The position numbers were made by a program, and so were the translations under genes. The notes beneath the pieces were generated by a model. That model did no database searches. It had not been told where the DNA came from and saw nothing but the letters and a program-made list of their open reading frames with translations. From positions 62,001 through 126,000 of the forward strand of contig NZ_CANMSY010000010.1 in assembly GCF_947500705.1 (NCBI RefSeq): a stretch of DNA of 64,000 nucleotides, written 5' to 3'. This DNA is from an uncultured Brachybacterium sp. GTDB lineage: Bacteria > Actinomycetota > Actinomycetes > Actinomycetales > Dermabacteraceae. Numbering within the stretch: the stretch's first letter is position 1; every line of letters starts with the position of its first letter. Positions 18,577 to 27,486 of this stretch are shown piece by piece.

Positions 18577-18658
18577 CAGTCATGTGCAGAGCGGCTGCTC
18601 TGTCCACAGTCGGCGGGAGCGCACGGCAGAGCTCCCGCACATCTGGTGCAATGGCCTG

Positions 18659-19162
18659 GTGTCCCTGAGCTTCCTGCTGCTGTGCGCCGTGCTGCTGGTG
18701 ATCTACCTGCCGCCCGCGCTCGTGCTGGCCTGGGTCGACGGGCGGGAGCGTCGGCTGCCGAACCGCTGGGTCGCCCTGCTGACCGGCGCGGTGGGCCTTG
18801 CGCTGGCGGTGCTCGCCCTGATGGTGCCGGCGCTGCGCCCGGGACTGGCCACCGCCGCGGTGCTCGCCCTGGCGCTGGGCCTCGGGGCGATCCTGGTGTC
18901 GCTGTTGGCTCCCCCGCTGCTGGGCATGGGGGATGCCAAGACGGTGCCGGTGGTGGTGCTGATGTCAGCGGCCTTCGGCGGCGAGGCCCTGATCGGGGCT
19001 CTGCTCGGGATCGCCCTGGTGGGAGGCGTGATCGGGATGGTGGTGCTCGGGGTGACCCGCCGCGCCGGGGTGCGCTTCGCGTGGGGACCGGTGCTGCTGG
19101 CCGGGCCGTTCCTGGGCCTGCTGGGTGCTCCGCTGGTGCGGGCCGCGCTCGGCACCGGCTGA
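18659..19162 (+). CDS. A24-family prepilin peptidase-like membrane protein
   Basis: This protein of about 167 residues has roughly six transmembrane segments. The two aspartates needed by type IV prepilin peptidases are present: Asp27 in WVDGRERRLPN, and Asp92 in GMGDAK, the GxGD motif. It lacks the N-terminal cytosolic methyltransferase part of full PilD, as many actinobacterial and FlaK-like versions do. It would cleave leader peptides of type IV pilins or Tad/Flp pilins, but no pilus genes are in this window. The GTG at 18659 is the likely start; GTG 18584 is an alternative. Confidence 0.8.
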   Translation: MSLSFLLLCAVLLVIYLPPALVLAWVDGRERRLPNRWVALLTGAVGLALAVLALMVPALRPGLATAAVLALALGLGAILVSLLAPPLLGMGDAKTVPVVVLMSAAFGGEALIGALLGIALVGGVIGMVVLGVTRRAGVRFAWGPVLLAGPFLGLLGAPLVRAALGTG

Positions 19163-19229
19163 CCCCTCAGATCGTGGAGGCGGTGAGCCGACAGGGGGCT
19201 CGTCGACTCAGGTGTGGCCGCGGCTCGAC

Positions 19230-20117
19230 TCAGGCGGAGGGAGCGGCGCGGCGCTGGCGCCGGGCCTCGTAGAGCGCGATCGATCCGGCGACCGAGGCGT
19301 TCAGGGAGGAGGCGCTGCCGGTCATCGGGATCTCCGCGACCACATCGCAGGCCTCGCGCCAGCCGGCGCTCATTCCGATGGTCTCGTTCCCGACCACCAG
19401 CAGCGTGGGGCCGGTGAGGTCCGTGTCCGCCAGCTGATGGCCGCCGGCCTCGTCGAGACCGACCACGGTCCACGGCTCCCCCAGTGCTCGACGTCCCTCG
19501 AGCCACGCCATCACCTCGCGATGGGAGGGCAGGCGCAGCACCGGCATCGCGAACAGGCTTCCGGTGCTGGCACGGATCGCAGCCGGGTCCCAGGCATCGG
19601 CGGAGTGCCCGGTGATCAGCAGCCCGGACCCGCCGAGGGCGTCGACGGAGCGGGCCAGCGAACCGATGTTGCCCGGGCCCGTGGGGCGGTCGAAGACGAC
19701 CACCACGTCCGAGTGCTCAGGGCGCAGCCGCTCCAGGTCATCGGTGGGAAGTGCCGCGATAGCCAGCAGCTCCGGGATGCCGTCCTCCCGCTCCCCCAGC
19801 TCGGCCATCAGTTCCGGGGCGAGTGCCACCACCGGTGCCGGGTTGCTCTGCAGAAGCTCCTGCGCCCACTGGGAGGGCTGCTCCCTGCCATCGCTCAGCA
19901 GCGCCCGGATCTCGACGCCATGAGCGATGGCCTGCGAGATCGGACGCACGCCCTGGATGATCATCTCGCCGGTTCGGGAGCGCTTGGTGCGGTTGGTCAG
20001 CAGCGCCTGCCACTGCTGGAACAGCGCGTTGCGCCGATCCAGCCGGGAGGGCAGGCGCGATGCGCCCTTGCGGGTTCCGGACGCAGTGGTGTGCGCGGAG
20101 GCGGAGGAGCGGCTCAT
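19230..20117 (-). CDS. TrmH/SpoU-family RNA 2'-O-methyltransferase
   Basis: This 295-residue SPOUT methyltransferase has an N-terminal substrate-binding region (about residues 20-120) and the knotted SAM-binding domain. The three SpoU motifs are clear: GPGNIGSLARSVDALGGSG, VVGNETIGMS, and IPMTGSASSLNASVAGSIAL. It should methylate a ribose in rRNA or tRNA, but the exact nucleotide cannot be told. The ATG at 20117 overlaps the trmL stop (ATGA). A longer frame upstream of it is trmL DNA read in the wrong frame. Confidence 0.9.
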   Translation of the reverse strand: MSRSSASAHTTASGTRKGASRLPSRLDRRNALFQQWQALLTNRTKRSRTGEMIIQGVRPISQAIAHGVEIRALLSDGREQPSQWAQELLQSNPAPVVALAPELMAELGEREDGIPELLAIAALPTDDLERLRPEHSDVVVVFDRPTGPGNIGSLARSVDALGGSGLLITGHSADAWDPAAIRASTGSLFAMPVLRLPSHREVMAWLEGRRALGEPWTVVGLDEAGGHQLADTDLTGPTLLVVGNETIGMSAGWREACDVVAEIPMTGSASSLNASVAGSIALYEARRQRRAAPSA

Positions 20118-20581
20118 GCTCCGGCTCCGTCGTAGCCGAGCTGACGCCAGGCCTCGTAGACCGCGATCGAGACCGCATTGGCCAGGTTCAGCGAGCGCCG
20201 GGCCGGGAGCATCGGGATCCTGACCCGCGAGGTGATGCGCGGATGGTCCATGACCTCCTCGGGCAGGCCGGTCGGTTCGGTCCCGAACAGGAGCACGTCC
20301 TCGCGGGTGTACTCGATGCTCTCGAAGCTCACGTCGGTGCCCGAGGTGAAGGCGAACACCCGCGCGCCGGGGATCGCGGCGAAGGCCTGCTCGATGCCGG
20401 AATGGATGCTGACGTCGGCGAGGTCGTGATAGTCCAGGCCCGCCCGGCGCAGCTTCGCATCCTCCAGATCGAAGCCGAGCGGCTCGATCAGGTGCAGGTG
20501 CGCGCCGGTGACGGCGGACAGCCGGATCGCATTGCCGGTGTTGCCGGCGATCGCCGGTTCGTGGAGGAAGACGTGGACCAT
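20114..20581 (-). CDS. trmL: tRNA (cytidine-34/uridine-34-2'-O)-methyltransferase TrmL
   Basis: This 155-residue minimal SPOUT enzyme methylates the wobble ribose of tRNA-Leu isoacceptors. It starts VHVFLHEPAIAGNTGNAIRL, and has LFGTEPTGLPEEV in the middle and IPMLPARRSLNLANAVSIAV at the end, all diagnostic of TrmL/YibK. It is coupled to the second SpoU methyltransferase by an ATGA overlap. A tRNA-Leu gene lies 146 bases upstream on the same strand but is separated from it by a terminator. Confidence 0.93.
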   Translation of the reverse strand: MVHVFLHEPAIAGNTGNAIRLSAVTGAHLHLIEPLGFDLEDAKLRRAGLDYHDLADVSIHSGIEQAFAAIPGARVFAFTSGTDVSFESIEYTREDVLLFGTEPTGLPEEVMDHPRITSRVRIPMLPARRSLNLANAVSIAVYEAWRQLGYDGAGA

Positions 20582-20670
20582 GCTGCAGATTCTTCCACGC
20601 CGCCGCCCCGCCCTCACCACGTCGGCATCGGCTCCACGCCGCCGCACACCCCCTGGAAGCAGAGCTACGC

Positions 20671-20718
20671 AAAAAAGACTGAGTCGCGTCACCGTTGCTC
20701 CACGATGACGCGACCCAG
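20671..20718 (-). terminator. rho-independent terminator after tRNA-Leu
   Basis: On the minus strand an inverted repeat (20683-20691 with 20706-20714, nine perfect pairs, extended by three more pairs past one mismatch) is followed at once by six T residues (20676-20671). It would end the tRNA-Leu transcript before trmL. Confidence 0.85.
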
Positions 20719-20726
20719 GAAAGGTG

Positions 20727-20812
20727 TGTCCGGAGGGGGACTTGAACCCCCACGCCCGATAAAGGGCACTAGCACCTCAAGCTAGCGCGTCTACCAATTC
20801 CGCCACCCGGAC
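20727..20812 (-). tRNA. tRNA-Leu (anticodon GAG)
   Basis: The minus strand folds as a class II tRNA. The acceptor strand GTCCGGG pairs with TCCGGAC using one G-U. The D-loop is GAATTGGTAGAC, and the anticodon stem CTAGC/GCTAG encloses the loop TTGAGGT with anticodon GAG. A long variable arm and the T-arm GGGGGTTCAAGTCCCCC follow. The 3' CCA is not encoded. No integrase or attachment-site repeat is visible next to it. Confidence 0.95.
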
Positions 20813-20837
20813 GGGTGATCGCCGTAGCGACTAGAGC

Positions 20838-20843
20838 AGATTA
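20838..20843 (-). promoter_or_regulatory. candidate -10 element (TAATCT) for tRNA-Leu
   Basis: TAATCT lies about 26 bases upstream of the mature tRNA 5' end on the minus strand, a suitable place for a tRNA promoter. The -35 region has only a weak match. Confidence 0.35.
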
Positions 20844-20904
20844 GCACGCACCAGGGGATGGTTCGCACCCGAAAGCGGCACTGCCTGGGGGAACGTGAAG
20901 ACAA

Positions 20905-21330
20905 TCACGCTGGAGCGACGACGCGGCCCTCCGCCATCACGCCGTGCAGCAGGGCCAGGACCGCTTCGACCCGGGCCGCCAGCACCCCGTCGGGGTCCGG
21001 AAGCCGTGCGGCGAGATCCTGGAGGGCGGCGGCGCAGAGCACGGTCATCGTCGGATCCGGCGCCTCCAGCCGCGCGGAGGACCACTCCCCCATGGTGCCG
21101 AGCAGCGCGGAGAGCTCCTCGGTCGCCGTGCGACGGCTCTCGGTGAGCAGTTCCACGCGAGCCCGGGCCGCGAGCGCCGTGCAGCGCCGCAGTACCGCGA
21201 CCGATGACTCGGCGTCGATATGACCGCTCTCGGCTTCCGGCGCGGCCGCTCGGCGAACTCCCTTCGACGACCCTGCGACGACCTGGGCCATCAGATCGAT
21301 CCGCTCGCCCGCTCCGCGTTCCAGCTCCAT
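20905..21330 (-). CDS. hypothetical protein, Ala/Glu-rich and helical
   Basis: This 141-residue protein has no family I recognise. It is rich in Ala, Leu, Arg and Glu, has no membrane segment or signal peptide, and is probably all-helical. GGGGGAAG six bases before the ATG is a plausible ribosome-binding site, and codon positions show the usual GC bias. Overlapping frames (for example 20831-21337) are Arg/Pro-rich and look like shadows. It lies between aroE and the tRNA gene, on the same strand as both. Confidence 0.65.
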   Translation of the reverse strand: MELERGAGERIDLMAQVVAGSSKGVRRAAAPEAESGHIDAESSVAVLRRCTALAARARVELLTESRRTATEELSALLGTMGEWSSARLEAPDPTMTVLCAAALQDLAARLPDPDGVLAARVEAVLALLHGVMAEGRVVAPA

Positions 21331-21454
21331 GAGTCACTTCCCCCGTGCTCGAATCCCGGGCCCCTCGGGCCTCTTCCTCGACACCGACTTTACCCTTGCT
21401 TTACCTATGGGAACAAGAGCCTGTGCCCGTCACGAGTCGAGCCGGGAACCGCGC

Positions 21455-22312
21455 TCACACGGGGGCGTCACGCCGGCGCCGGGCCAGTTCCCTGCGTGCT
21501 GCGGCGAGCATCTCGGGCACCGGTGCGGCGGGCACCGCGAGCATGGAGCGGAGCTGCATATCGGCCTGGTGCGCGAGCATCTCGAGACCGTCCGCGATCT
21601 CGCCCCCGGCCCGCTGGATCACGTCAGCGATCGGTGCCGGCCACGGGTCGTAGAGCACATCCAGCAGCACCCCGGGTATCGAGAGCTCGGGGCGGGACCG
21701 CCATTGCTCGGCGACCGCACGGGCACCGTCGATCGCCAATGCGCTGACCACGACCTCAGCGGTGAGCACCTCATGATGCTCCTCCCAGGGGACCTGCTGC
21801 ACGGTCAGCCCATGGGCCGCGGCGAGCTCCTCGAGCGGCGCGAGCTTGTGCGTGCTGCGGGCGGAGAGCAGCACGCTCTGCACACCAAGCTCCGACAGGG
21901 CGGCGAGGGCGCTCAGCGCCGTGGCACCGGAGCCGAGCACCGCACCGGTGACGGGTCGGTCGGCGCCGTGGTCCCGCAGGGCGGCGACGATGCCGTGGAC
22001 GTCATGGTTCTCGGCGCGCCACTGCTGCCCGGTGCGGATCAGAGTGTTGGAGATGCCGAGCCGGCGGGACGTCTCGTCGGCCTCGGCGCCCAGCGCATAC
22101 GCCTCGGGCTTGCCCGGCATGGTCACGCTGAGGCCCTGCAGCCCGCGCCCGGCGCCATGCTGGAGGAACTGCGCGAGCCCCCCGGAGCGCACCTGATGGC
22201 GTTCGTAGACCGCGTCCGTGATGCCGAGCACCTCATAGGCGGTGCGGTGCAGGACGGGAGACAGGGAGTGCTCGACCGGCGAGCCGACCACCGCGAAGCG
22301 GCGCGGGCTCAT
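21455..22312 (-). CDS. aroE: shikimate dehydrogenase-like protein AroE
   Basis: This 285-residue protein reduces 3-dehydroshikimate with NADPH in aromatic amino-acid synthesis, judging by family and operon. Recognisable parts are VEHSLSPVLHRTAYEVLG, SVTMPGKPEAY with the catalytic Lys, and the Rossmann loop VLGSGATALSALAAL. Some usual residues differ: HR instead of HN after SLSP, SVT instead of NVT, and ENHDVHG instead of N-T-D-G. The Asp is kept. The divergence could mean altered substrate preference. Its ATG overlaps the mltG stop, giving the common actinobacterial order alaS-ruvX-mltG-aroE. Confidence 0.87.
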   Translation of the reverse strand: MSPRRFAVVGSPVEHSLSPVLHRTAYEVLGITDAVYERHQVRSGGLAQFLQHGAGRGLQGLSVTMPGKPEAYALGAEADETSRRLGISNTLIRTGQQWRAENHDVHGIVAALRDHGADRPVTGAVLGSGATALSALAALSELGVQSVLLSARSTHKLAPLEELAAAHGLTVQQVPWEEHHEVLTAEVVVSALAIDGARAVAEQWRSRPELSIPGVLLDVLYDPWPAPIADVIQRAGGEIADGLEMLAHQADMQLRSMLAVPAAPVPEMLAAARRELARRRRDAPV

Positions 22313-23496
22313 CCCTTCGCCTCGGCCCATTCCTGCCATTCCTTGACGTTCTGCTCGTGCTCGGCCCAGGTGGCCGCGAACTTGGTCTCCCCGGTATCGG
22401 TGTTCACGCTGACGAAGTACAGCCAGTCGCCTTCGGGCGGTGCGTCGACCGCGTCCAGGGCGTTGGCGCCGGGAGCGGCGATCGGTCCGGGCGGCAGCCC
22501 TTGGTACTTGTAGGTGTTGTAGGGGCTGTCCGTGGCGCGCTCCGCGTCGGTGGTCCCCACGCTCGCGGACTTTCCGGTCACGTAGTGGACGGTGGAGTCG
22601 AACTGGAGCTTCATCGGCGTGCCCTTGGCCTCGCCGGCACCCTCCAGACGGTTCTCGATGGTCCGTACGACCTTGCCGTAGTCCTCCGGATTGCGCACCT
22701 CCATCTCTGCGAGGGAGGCGATGGTCAGCGACTCGTGCCACTGCTCCTGCGGGATCTCGCGCGCGGTCAGCTCCGCCTCCATCCGATCCCACATCATCTG
22801 GATGACGTCCTCGGCGGTGGCGTCCTCGTAGATGTCATAGCGGCCGGGCCAGAGGTAGCCCTCGAGAGATTTCGCGGAGTTCTCGGGGATCCCGTAGCGG
22901 GTGTAGTCCTCGGCGGCGGCGGTGAAGTCCTCGACCGGGATATCGGTCTCCGTGGCCAGCTGCTCCCAGATCTGGGTGAGCCGCTTCCCTTCGGGGATGA
23001 TCACGCGCTGGCCGGCGAGGTTCGAGGGGTCCAGCAGCGCCTGCAGCGCATCCGACGAGGTCATCTCCAGCTTCAGGCGATAGATGCCGGGCTCGATGAG
23101 AGCGGCCTCCGGGGTGTTGGCGAAGATGTTGACGAACGGACCGGTGCTCTTGATCACGCCCGCCTCCACGAGCGTCCCCGCGATATCGGTGCCGGTGTCG
23201 CCTTCGGCCACCTCCACCACGGCCTCGCCGCTGCCGGGCCCCGGATAGTCCGCCGCTTCCTGCTCCACGCTGACGTTGGACGTGATCCAGCGGTAACCCT
23301 GGATCCCGCCGACGATGAGACCGCCGACCACCAGCAGCACCAGCAGCACCGGCAGCGCGCCGCGGAGGAATCCGCCGCGTCGGCGCGGTCGCCGGGGAGC
23401 CCGGCGACGACCGCGCGCCGCCGCTGATCCTGCTGCTGCGGGCTCGTCGCCCTGGGAGTCCGTCAGGTCGTCGAAGGAGAGCTCCTCGTCGTTCAC
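22309..23496 (-). CDS. mltG: endolytic murein transglycosylase MltG
   Basis: This 395-residue protein cleaves nascent glycan strands and releases them from the membrane. It has an acidic, then Arg-rich, cytoplasmic N-terminus, one transmembrane helix (about residues 47-66), a LysM-like region (about 85-170) and the YceG catalytic domain. The catalytic Glu is in TIASLAEMEV. The GTG at 23496 is chosen because GAGGAGG lies seven bases upstream and because it overlaps the ruvX stop (GTGA). An ATG at 23544 would reach into ruvX. Confidence 0.93.
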   Translation of the reverse strand: MNDEELSFDDLTDSQGDEPAAAGSAAARGRRRAPRRPRRRGGFLRGALPVLLVLLVVGGLIVGGIQGYRWITSNVSVEQEAADYPGPGSGEAVVEVAEGDTGTDIAGTLVEAGVIKSTGPFVNIFANTPEAALIEPGIYRLKLEMTSSDALQALLDPSNLAGQRVIIPEGKRLTQIWEQLATETDIPVEDFTAAAEDYTRYGIPENSAKSLEGYLWPGRYDIYEDATAEDVIQMMWDRMEAELTAREIPQEQWHESLTIASLAEMEVRNPEDYGKVVRTIENRLEGAGEAKGTPMKLQFDSTVHYVTGKSASVGTTDAERATDSPYNTYKYQGLPPGPIAAPGANALDAVDAPPEGDWLYFVSVNTDTGETKFAATWAEHEQNVKEWQEWAEAKG

Positions 23497-24020
23497 CGGG
23501 TGTCCTCCTCGATCGATGACGGGTCGGCGGTGGGCGGAACCCACTCGCCGGTGCGCGCTGCGGTGGACCGTTCGATGTCCAGCGCCTGCTGGAGGATCAT
23601 CACGGCGGCCACCTGGTCGACCACCTGACGGTGCTTACGACCCTTCCGGCCGGAGCTGTGCAGCGCCTTGTGCGCCGAGACGGTCGTCAGCCGTTCATCG
23701 ATGAGCCTGACCTCGATGTCCGGGGAACCTGCAGCAAGCTCCACGGAGAAGACCCGCGCCTTCTGCGCCGCGACGCCCTCGGTGCCGTTCAGCGACCGTG
23801 GAAGCCCCACCATGATGACACGAGCATCGAGCTCCGCGGCCTCAGCCAGGACGCGCTCCACCGCCGTGTCACGGGCAAGCGTCTCGACCGGGGTCGCGAT
23901 CATCCCGTCGAGGTCGCTGCGCGCCAGACCGACCCGCACATCGCCCACATCGACCCCGAGCCTGACTCCGCGGGGCAGAGACAGGGGCCGATGCGACTCC
24001 TCGCCGACGCCCTGGCTCAT
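23493..24020 (-). CDS. ruvX: Holliday junction resolvase-like RuvX (YqgF)
   Basis: This 175-residue RNase H-fold protein of the YqgF family has the opening motif RLGVDVGDVRVGLARSD, the middle segment VIMVGLPRSLNG, and DERLTT followed by a catalytic Asp near VVDQVAAV. YqgF proteins are implicated in pre-16S rRNA processing and were first named as Holliday junction resolvases. It has a short N-terminal extension and a polar C-terminal tail. It is coupled to alaS (ATGA) upstream and to mltG (GTGA) downstream. Confidence 0.93.
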   Translation of the reverse strand: MSQGVGEESHRPLSLPRGVRLGVDVGDVRVGLARSDLDGMIATPVETLARDTAVERVLAEAAELDARVIMVGLPRSLNGTEGVAAQKARVFSVELAAGSPDIEVRLIDERLTTVSAHKALHSSGRKGRKHRQVVDQVAAVMILQQALDIERSTAARTGEWVPPTADPSSIEEDTR

Positions 24021-26725
24021 GCGTCCTGAGCCGCCTCGATCGCCGTGTGCACCGCGGCCAGCGCCGCGGGCACCCGGGAGGGCTCGCCGCCGCCGCCCTG
24101 CGCCATGTCCGGCTTGCCGCCGCCACGGCCGCCCATCGCCTCGGCGGCGATGCGCAGCAGGGCGCCCGCGGCGAGCCCGCGCTCCCGTGCGGCCGCGTTG
24201 GTGGCGATGACCAGAGCCGCCCGGCCGCTCTCGTGGCCGGCGACCGCGACGGTGACGGGCGCGTCCTCGCCGAGCCTGGTGCGGAGGTCGAGCGCGAGGG
24301 TGCGCAGATCCCCTGCGTCAACACCCTCGCCGGCGTCGTGCGTCAGCACCCGGACCCCGGCGACCTCGATGGTGGAGTCCACGAGTCGCCCGGCCTCGGC
24401 CTGCAGCTGCTGGCCGCGCAGTGCCGCGAGCTGCTTCTCCATGTCCTTCATCCGCTGGGTGAGCGAGCGCACCCGCTCGGGCAGCTCCTCGGCGGCGCCG
24501 ACCTTCAGCAGCTCGGAGAGCTGGGAGACCAGTGCGTGCTCCTTGGCCTGGTGGCGGTAGGCGGAGAGCCCGACCAGCGCGTCGACGCGCCGCACTCCGC
24601 TGCCGATGGACGCCTCGCCCATCAGCTGCACGGTGCCGATCGCGCCGGTGCTGGAGACATGGGTGCCGCCGCACAGCTCACGCGACCAGTCGCCGCCGAT
24701 GGACACCACGCGCACGACCTCGCCGTACTTCTCACCGAACAGCGCCTGCGCACCGAGGGACCTGGCCTCATCAAGCGACATCTGCTGGTCGGTGACGGTC
24801 AGCTCATCCTGCAGGAGTGTGTTGACGCGGCCCTCGATCTGCTCGAGCACCGACTTCGGGACGGCCTGTCCGTAGCGGAAGTCGAAGCGCATCCGGCCCG
24901 GGGAGTTCTCGGAGCCGGCCTGGGTGGCGCTGTGGCCGAGCTCCTCCCGCAGGGACTCGTGGACCATGTGGGTGGCGGTGTGGGCGCGGGCGATCGCGCC
25001 GCGTCGCTCGCCGTCGATCGTCGCGATCGCCGAGGTGCCCTGCGCGAGGGTGCCCTCGACGAGGCGTCCCCGATGGACGATCAGCCCGCGCACGGGCTTC
25101 TGCACATCGTCGACCTCGATCAGACCGCCGCCGGTGAGGGCGATGCGGCCCTGATCGGCGAGCTGGCCGCCGGACTCCGCGTAGAAGGGGGTGGAGGCGA
25201 GGACGACCTCGACCTGAGCCGGAGCCTCGACCGCGGTGACCAGCTGGCCGTCCACCAGCACCGACTCGACCGTGGTGGCGACCGTGTCCTCGGTGTATCC
25301 CAGGAACGGCACCTCGCCGCCGCGCTCGGTGAGCAGACGGTTGTAGATCGCGGTGTCGGTGTGTCCGGACTTCTTCGCGGCGGCGTCGGCCCGCGCACGC
25401 TCGCGCTGCTCCTGCATCGCTCCGCGGAAGGCGTCGGCGTCGACCTGCAGCCCGACCTCCTGCGCCATCTCCATGGTGAGGTCGATGGGGAAGCCGTAGG
25501 TGTCATGGAGGCGGAAGGCGTCGTCGCCGGTCATGACTCGGCCGCCGCCCTTCTTCACCTCGCCTGCGAGCTGCTCGAAGATGGAGGTGCCCGTCTCCAG
25601 GGTGCGACGGAAGGCCTCCTCCTCGGCGTAGACGATCTCGCTGATGCGCGCGAAGTCCGCTTCGAGCTCGGGATAGGACTCGACCATGAGGGACTTCGAG
25701 ATCGGCAGCAGCGCGGTCATCGAGGGCTGCGAGTAGCCCAGCAGCCGCATCGAGCGCACCGCTCGCCGGATCAGGCGCCGCAGCACGTAGCCGCGCCCTT
25801 CATTGCCCGGGCGCACCCCGTCGGACACCAGCATCAGCGCGCTGCGCACGTGGTCGCCGATGATCCGCAGGTGGACGTCATCCTCGCCGTCCGCGCCGTA
25901 GACACGGCCCGAGAGCTCCTGGGCCTTCTCGATGATCGGGAAGATCTGGTCGATCTCGTACATGTTCTGCTTGCCCTGGAGCAGGTAGGCGACCCGTTCG
26001 ACGCCGAGGCCGGTGTCGATGGACTTCTGGTCCAGCTCACCGAGGAGGGGGTAGTCCTTGCCGCCGCCCTCGCCGCGCAGGTACTGGTCGAAGACCAGGT
26101 TCCAGATCTCGATGTAGCGGTCCTCGCCCTTCTCATCACCGGGCCATTCGGGAACGGTGCCGGTGACGGCGTCGGGCCCGTACTCGGGGCCGCGGTCGTA
26201 GTGCCACTCGCCGCAGGGCCCGGCGGGGCCGGGCTGGCCGGTGTCCCAGAAGATCTCTTCCCGCGGCAGGCGCACGACGCGCTGCGGGTCCAGGCCCACC
26301 ACCTCCGTGACGTGGCGGTAGGACTCCTCGTCCTGCTCCCAGACGGTGAACCAGAGGCGCTCGGGATCGAAGCCGAATCCGCCGTCGTCCTGCGAGGTGG
26401 TCAGCAGCTCCCAGGAGAGATCGATCGCGCCGGTCTTGAAGTAGTCGCCGAAGGAGAAGTTCCCGGCCATCTGGAAGAACGTTCCGTGGCGCGTGGTGCG
26501 GCCGACGTTCTCGATGTCATTGGTGCGGATGCACTTCTGGACGCTCGCCGCACGAGGGTACGGCGCCTTCTCCGTCCCCACGATGTACGGGATGAAGGGG
26601 ACCATGCCCGCGATCGTGAACAGGATCGACGGGTCGGAGGACACCAGCGAGCTGCTGGGCACGATCTCGTGGTTCTTCTTCGCGAAGAAATCGAGCCAGC
26701 GATGACGGATCTCGGAGGTGCGCAT
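24017..26725 (-). CDS. alaS: alanyl-tRNA synthetase
   Basis: This 902-residue class II synthetase charges tRNA-Ala and edits mischarged Ser and Gly. The N-terminal catalytic domain begins MRTSEIRHRWLDFFAKKNHE. The editing domain carries the metal ligands HTATH and CGGTH (near residues 590 and 690), and the C-Ala domain ends in a Gly-rich GGRGGGKPDMAQGGG segment. The length is standard. It heads the overlapping alaS-ruvX-mltG-aroE operon. Confidence 0.98.
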   Translation of the reverse strand: MRTSEIRHRWLDFFAKKNHEIVPSSSLVSSDPSILFTIAGMVPFIPYIVGTEKAPYPRAASVQKCIRTNDIENVGRTTRHGTFFQMAGNFSFGDYFKTGAIDLSWELLTTSQDDGGFGFDPERLWFTVWEQDEESYRHVTEVVGLDPQRVVRLPREEIFWDTGQPGPAGPCGEWHYDRGPEYGPDAVTGTVPEWPGDEKGEDRYIEIWNLVFDQYLRGEGGGKDYPLLGELDQKSIDTGLGVERVAYLLQGKQNMYEIDQIFPIIEKAQELSGRVYGADGEDDVHLRIIGDHVRSALMLVSDGVRPGNEGRGYVLRRLIRRAVRSMRLLGYSQPSMTALLPISKSLMVESYPELEADFARISEIVYAEEEAFRRTLETGTSIFEQLAGEVKKGGGRVMTGDDAFRLHDTYGFPIDLTMEMAQEVGLQVDADAFRGAMQEQRERARADAAAKKSGHTDTAIYNRLLTERGGEVPFLGYTEDTVATTVESVLVDGQLVTAVEAPAQVEVVLASTPFYAESGGQLADQGRIALTGGGLIEVDDVQKPVRGLIVHRGRLVEGTLAQGTSAIATIDGERRGAIARAHTATHMVHESLREELGHSATQAGSENSPGRMRFDFRYGQAVPKSVLEQIEGRVNTLLQDELTVTDQQMSLDEARSLGAQALFGEKYGEVVRVVSIGGDWSRELCGGTHVSSTGAIGTVQLMGEASIGSGVRRVDALVGLSAYRHQAKEHALVSQLSELLKVGAAEELPERVRSLTQRMKDMEKQLAALRGQQLQAEAGRLVDSTIEVAGVRVLTHDAGEGVDAGDLRTLALDLRTRLGEDAPVTVAVAGHESGRAALVIATNAAARERGLAAGALLRIAAEAMGGRGGGKPDMAQGGGGEPSRVPAALAAVHTAIEAAQDA

Positions 26726-26797
26726 GGTCGGGAGGTGTCCTTCCTGGAACAGCCGGGGTGGGCCCGCTCGGCGGGCGAGGCACTTCTGCGGACACGA

Positions 26798-26837
26798 AGG
26801 CCCCGGTCAGGGTACCGGAGTACACCCGCCGGGGCCT
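26798..26837 (-). terminator. candidate hairpin terminator downstream of rpsD
   Basis: A nine-pair GC-rich inverted repeat (26798-26806 with 26829-26837) lies 22 bases after the rpsD stop. There is no T run and the loop is long, so this may be a factor-dependent or weak terminator. Confidence 0.45.
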
Positions 26838-26859
26838 GTCGCGCCGCGGTGAAGAAAGG

Positions 26860-27486
26860 TCAGCGAGCGTAGTACTCGACGACCATCTGGACCTCACAGG
26901 TCACGGGGACCTCAGCGCGCTTGGGGCGCGCGACGAGCTGGGCCTTCAGCTCGGGAAGCTCGACCGAGAGGTACGAGGGGGTCTTCGCGAGGACGTCGGA
27001 GTTGCCGCCCTCGGCGGCGATCTGGAACGACTCCATCGCCTGCGACTTGGGCTTGACCTGAATGGTCTGGCCCGGGGAGACGCGGTACGAGGGACGGTCC
27101 ACCAGCTTGCCGTCGACCAGGATGTGGCGGTGCACCACGGCCTGGCGAGCCTGGAGGGTGGTGCGGGCGAAGCCGGAGCGCAGGACGAGCGCGTCCAGGC
27201 GCATCTCCAGCAGCTCGACCATGCTCTCACCCGTCAGACCGGGCTCCTTCTTGGCGTCCAGGTAGGCGCGGTGCATCTGCTTCTCGCGGATGCCGTACTG
27301 CGCGCGCAGACGCTGCTTCTCCTTGAGTCGCACGGCGTAGTCCGACTCGGTGCGGCGGCGAGCACGGCCGTGCTCGCCCGGGGGGTACGGGCGCTTCTCG
27401 AAGTACTTGACAGACTTCGGGGTGAGCGGGAGCCCGAGGGCTCGAGAGAGGCGCGCCTGGCGGCGCGCACGGGTGACGTTGGTCAC
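26860..27486 (-). CDS. rpsD: 30S ribosomal protein S4
   Basis: This 208-residue ribosomal protein nucleates 30S assembly by binding 16S rRNA. It has YFEKRPYPPGEHGRARRR, the S4 RNA-binding domain MRLDALVLRSGFARTTLQAR, and VHRHILVDGKLVDRPSYRV. It lacks the N-terminal zinc cysteines, so it is a C-minus form. The GTG at 27486 (TNVTRARRQAR) is preferred, with AAGAGGT seven bases upstream. An ATG at 27525 has a weaker context. It stands alone, between alaS and rarA, rather than in the alpha operon. Confidence 0.95.
   Translation of the reverse strand: MTNVTRARRQARLSRALGLPLTPKSVKYFEKRPYPPGEHGRARRRTESDYAVRLKEKQRLRAQYGIREKQMHRAYLDAKKEPGLTGESMVELLEMRLDALVLRSGFARTTLQARQAVVHRHILVDGKLVDRPSYRVSPGQTIQVKPKSQAMESFQIAAEGGNSDVLAKTPSYLSVELPELKAQLVARPKRAEVPVTCEVQMVVEYYAR

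Noticed and set aside
20727-20812. tRNA-Leu as an integration site
   Set aside because: No integrase, direct repeat of the tRNA 3' end or other mobile-element gene is visible nearby.
20831-21337. 168-codon minus-strand frame overlapping the 20905 gene
   Set aside because: It is Arg/Gly-rich with frequent rare-looking codons. The 141-residue frame has a better ribosome-binding site and normal composition.
24047-26872. Open frame of 941 codons on the plus strand opposite alaS
   Set aside because: It is an antisense shadow of alaS created by high GC at codon position three; its composition (Gly/Ala/Asp/His-rich) matches no protein family.
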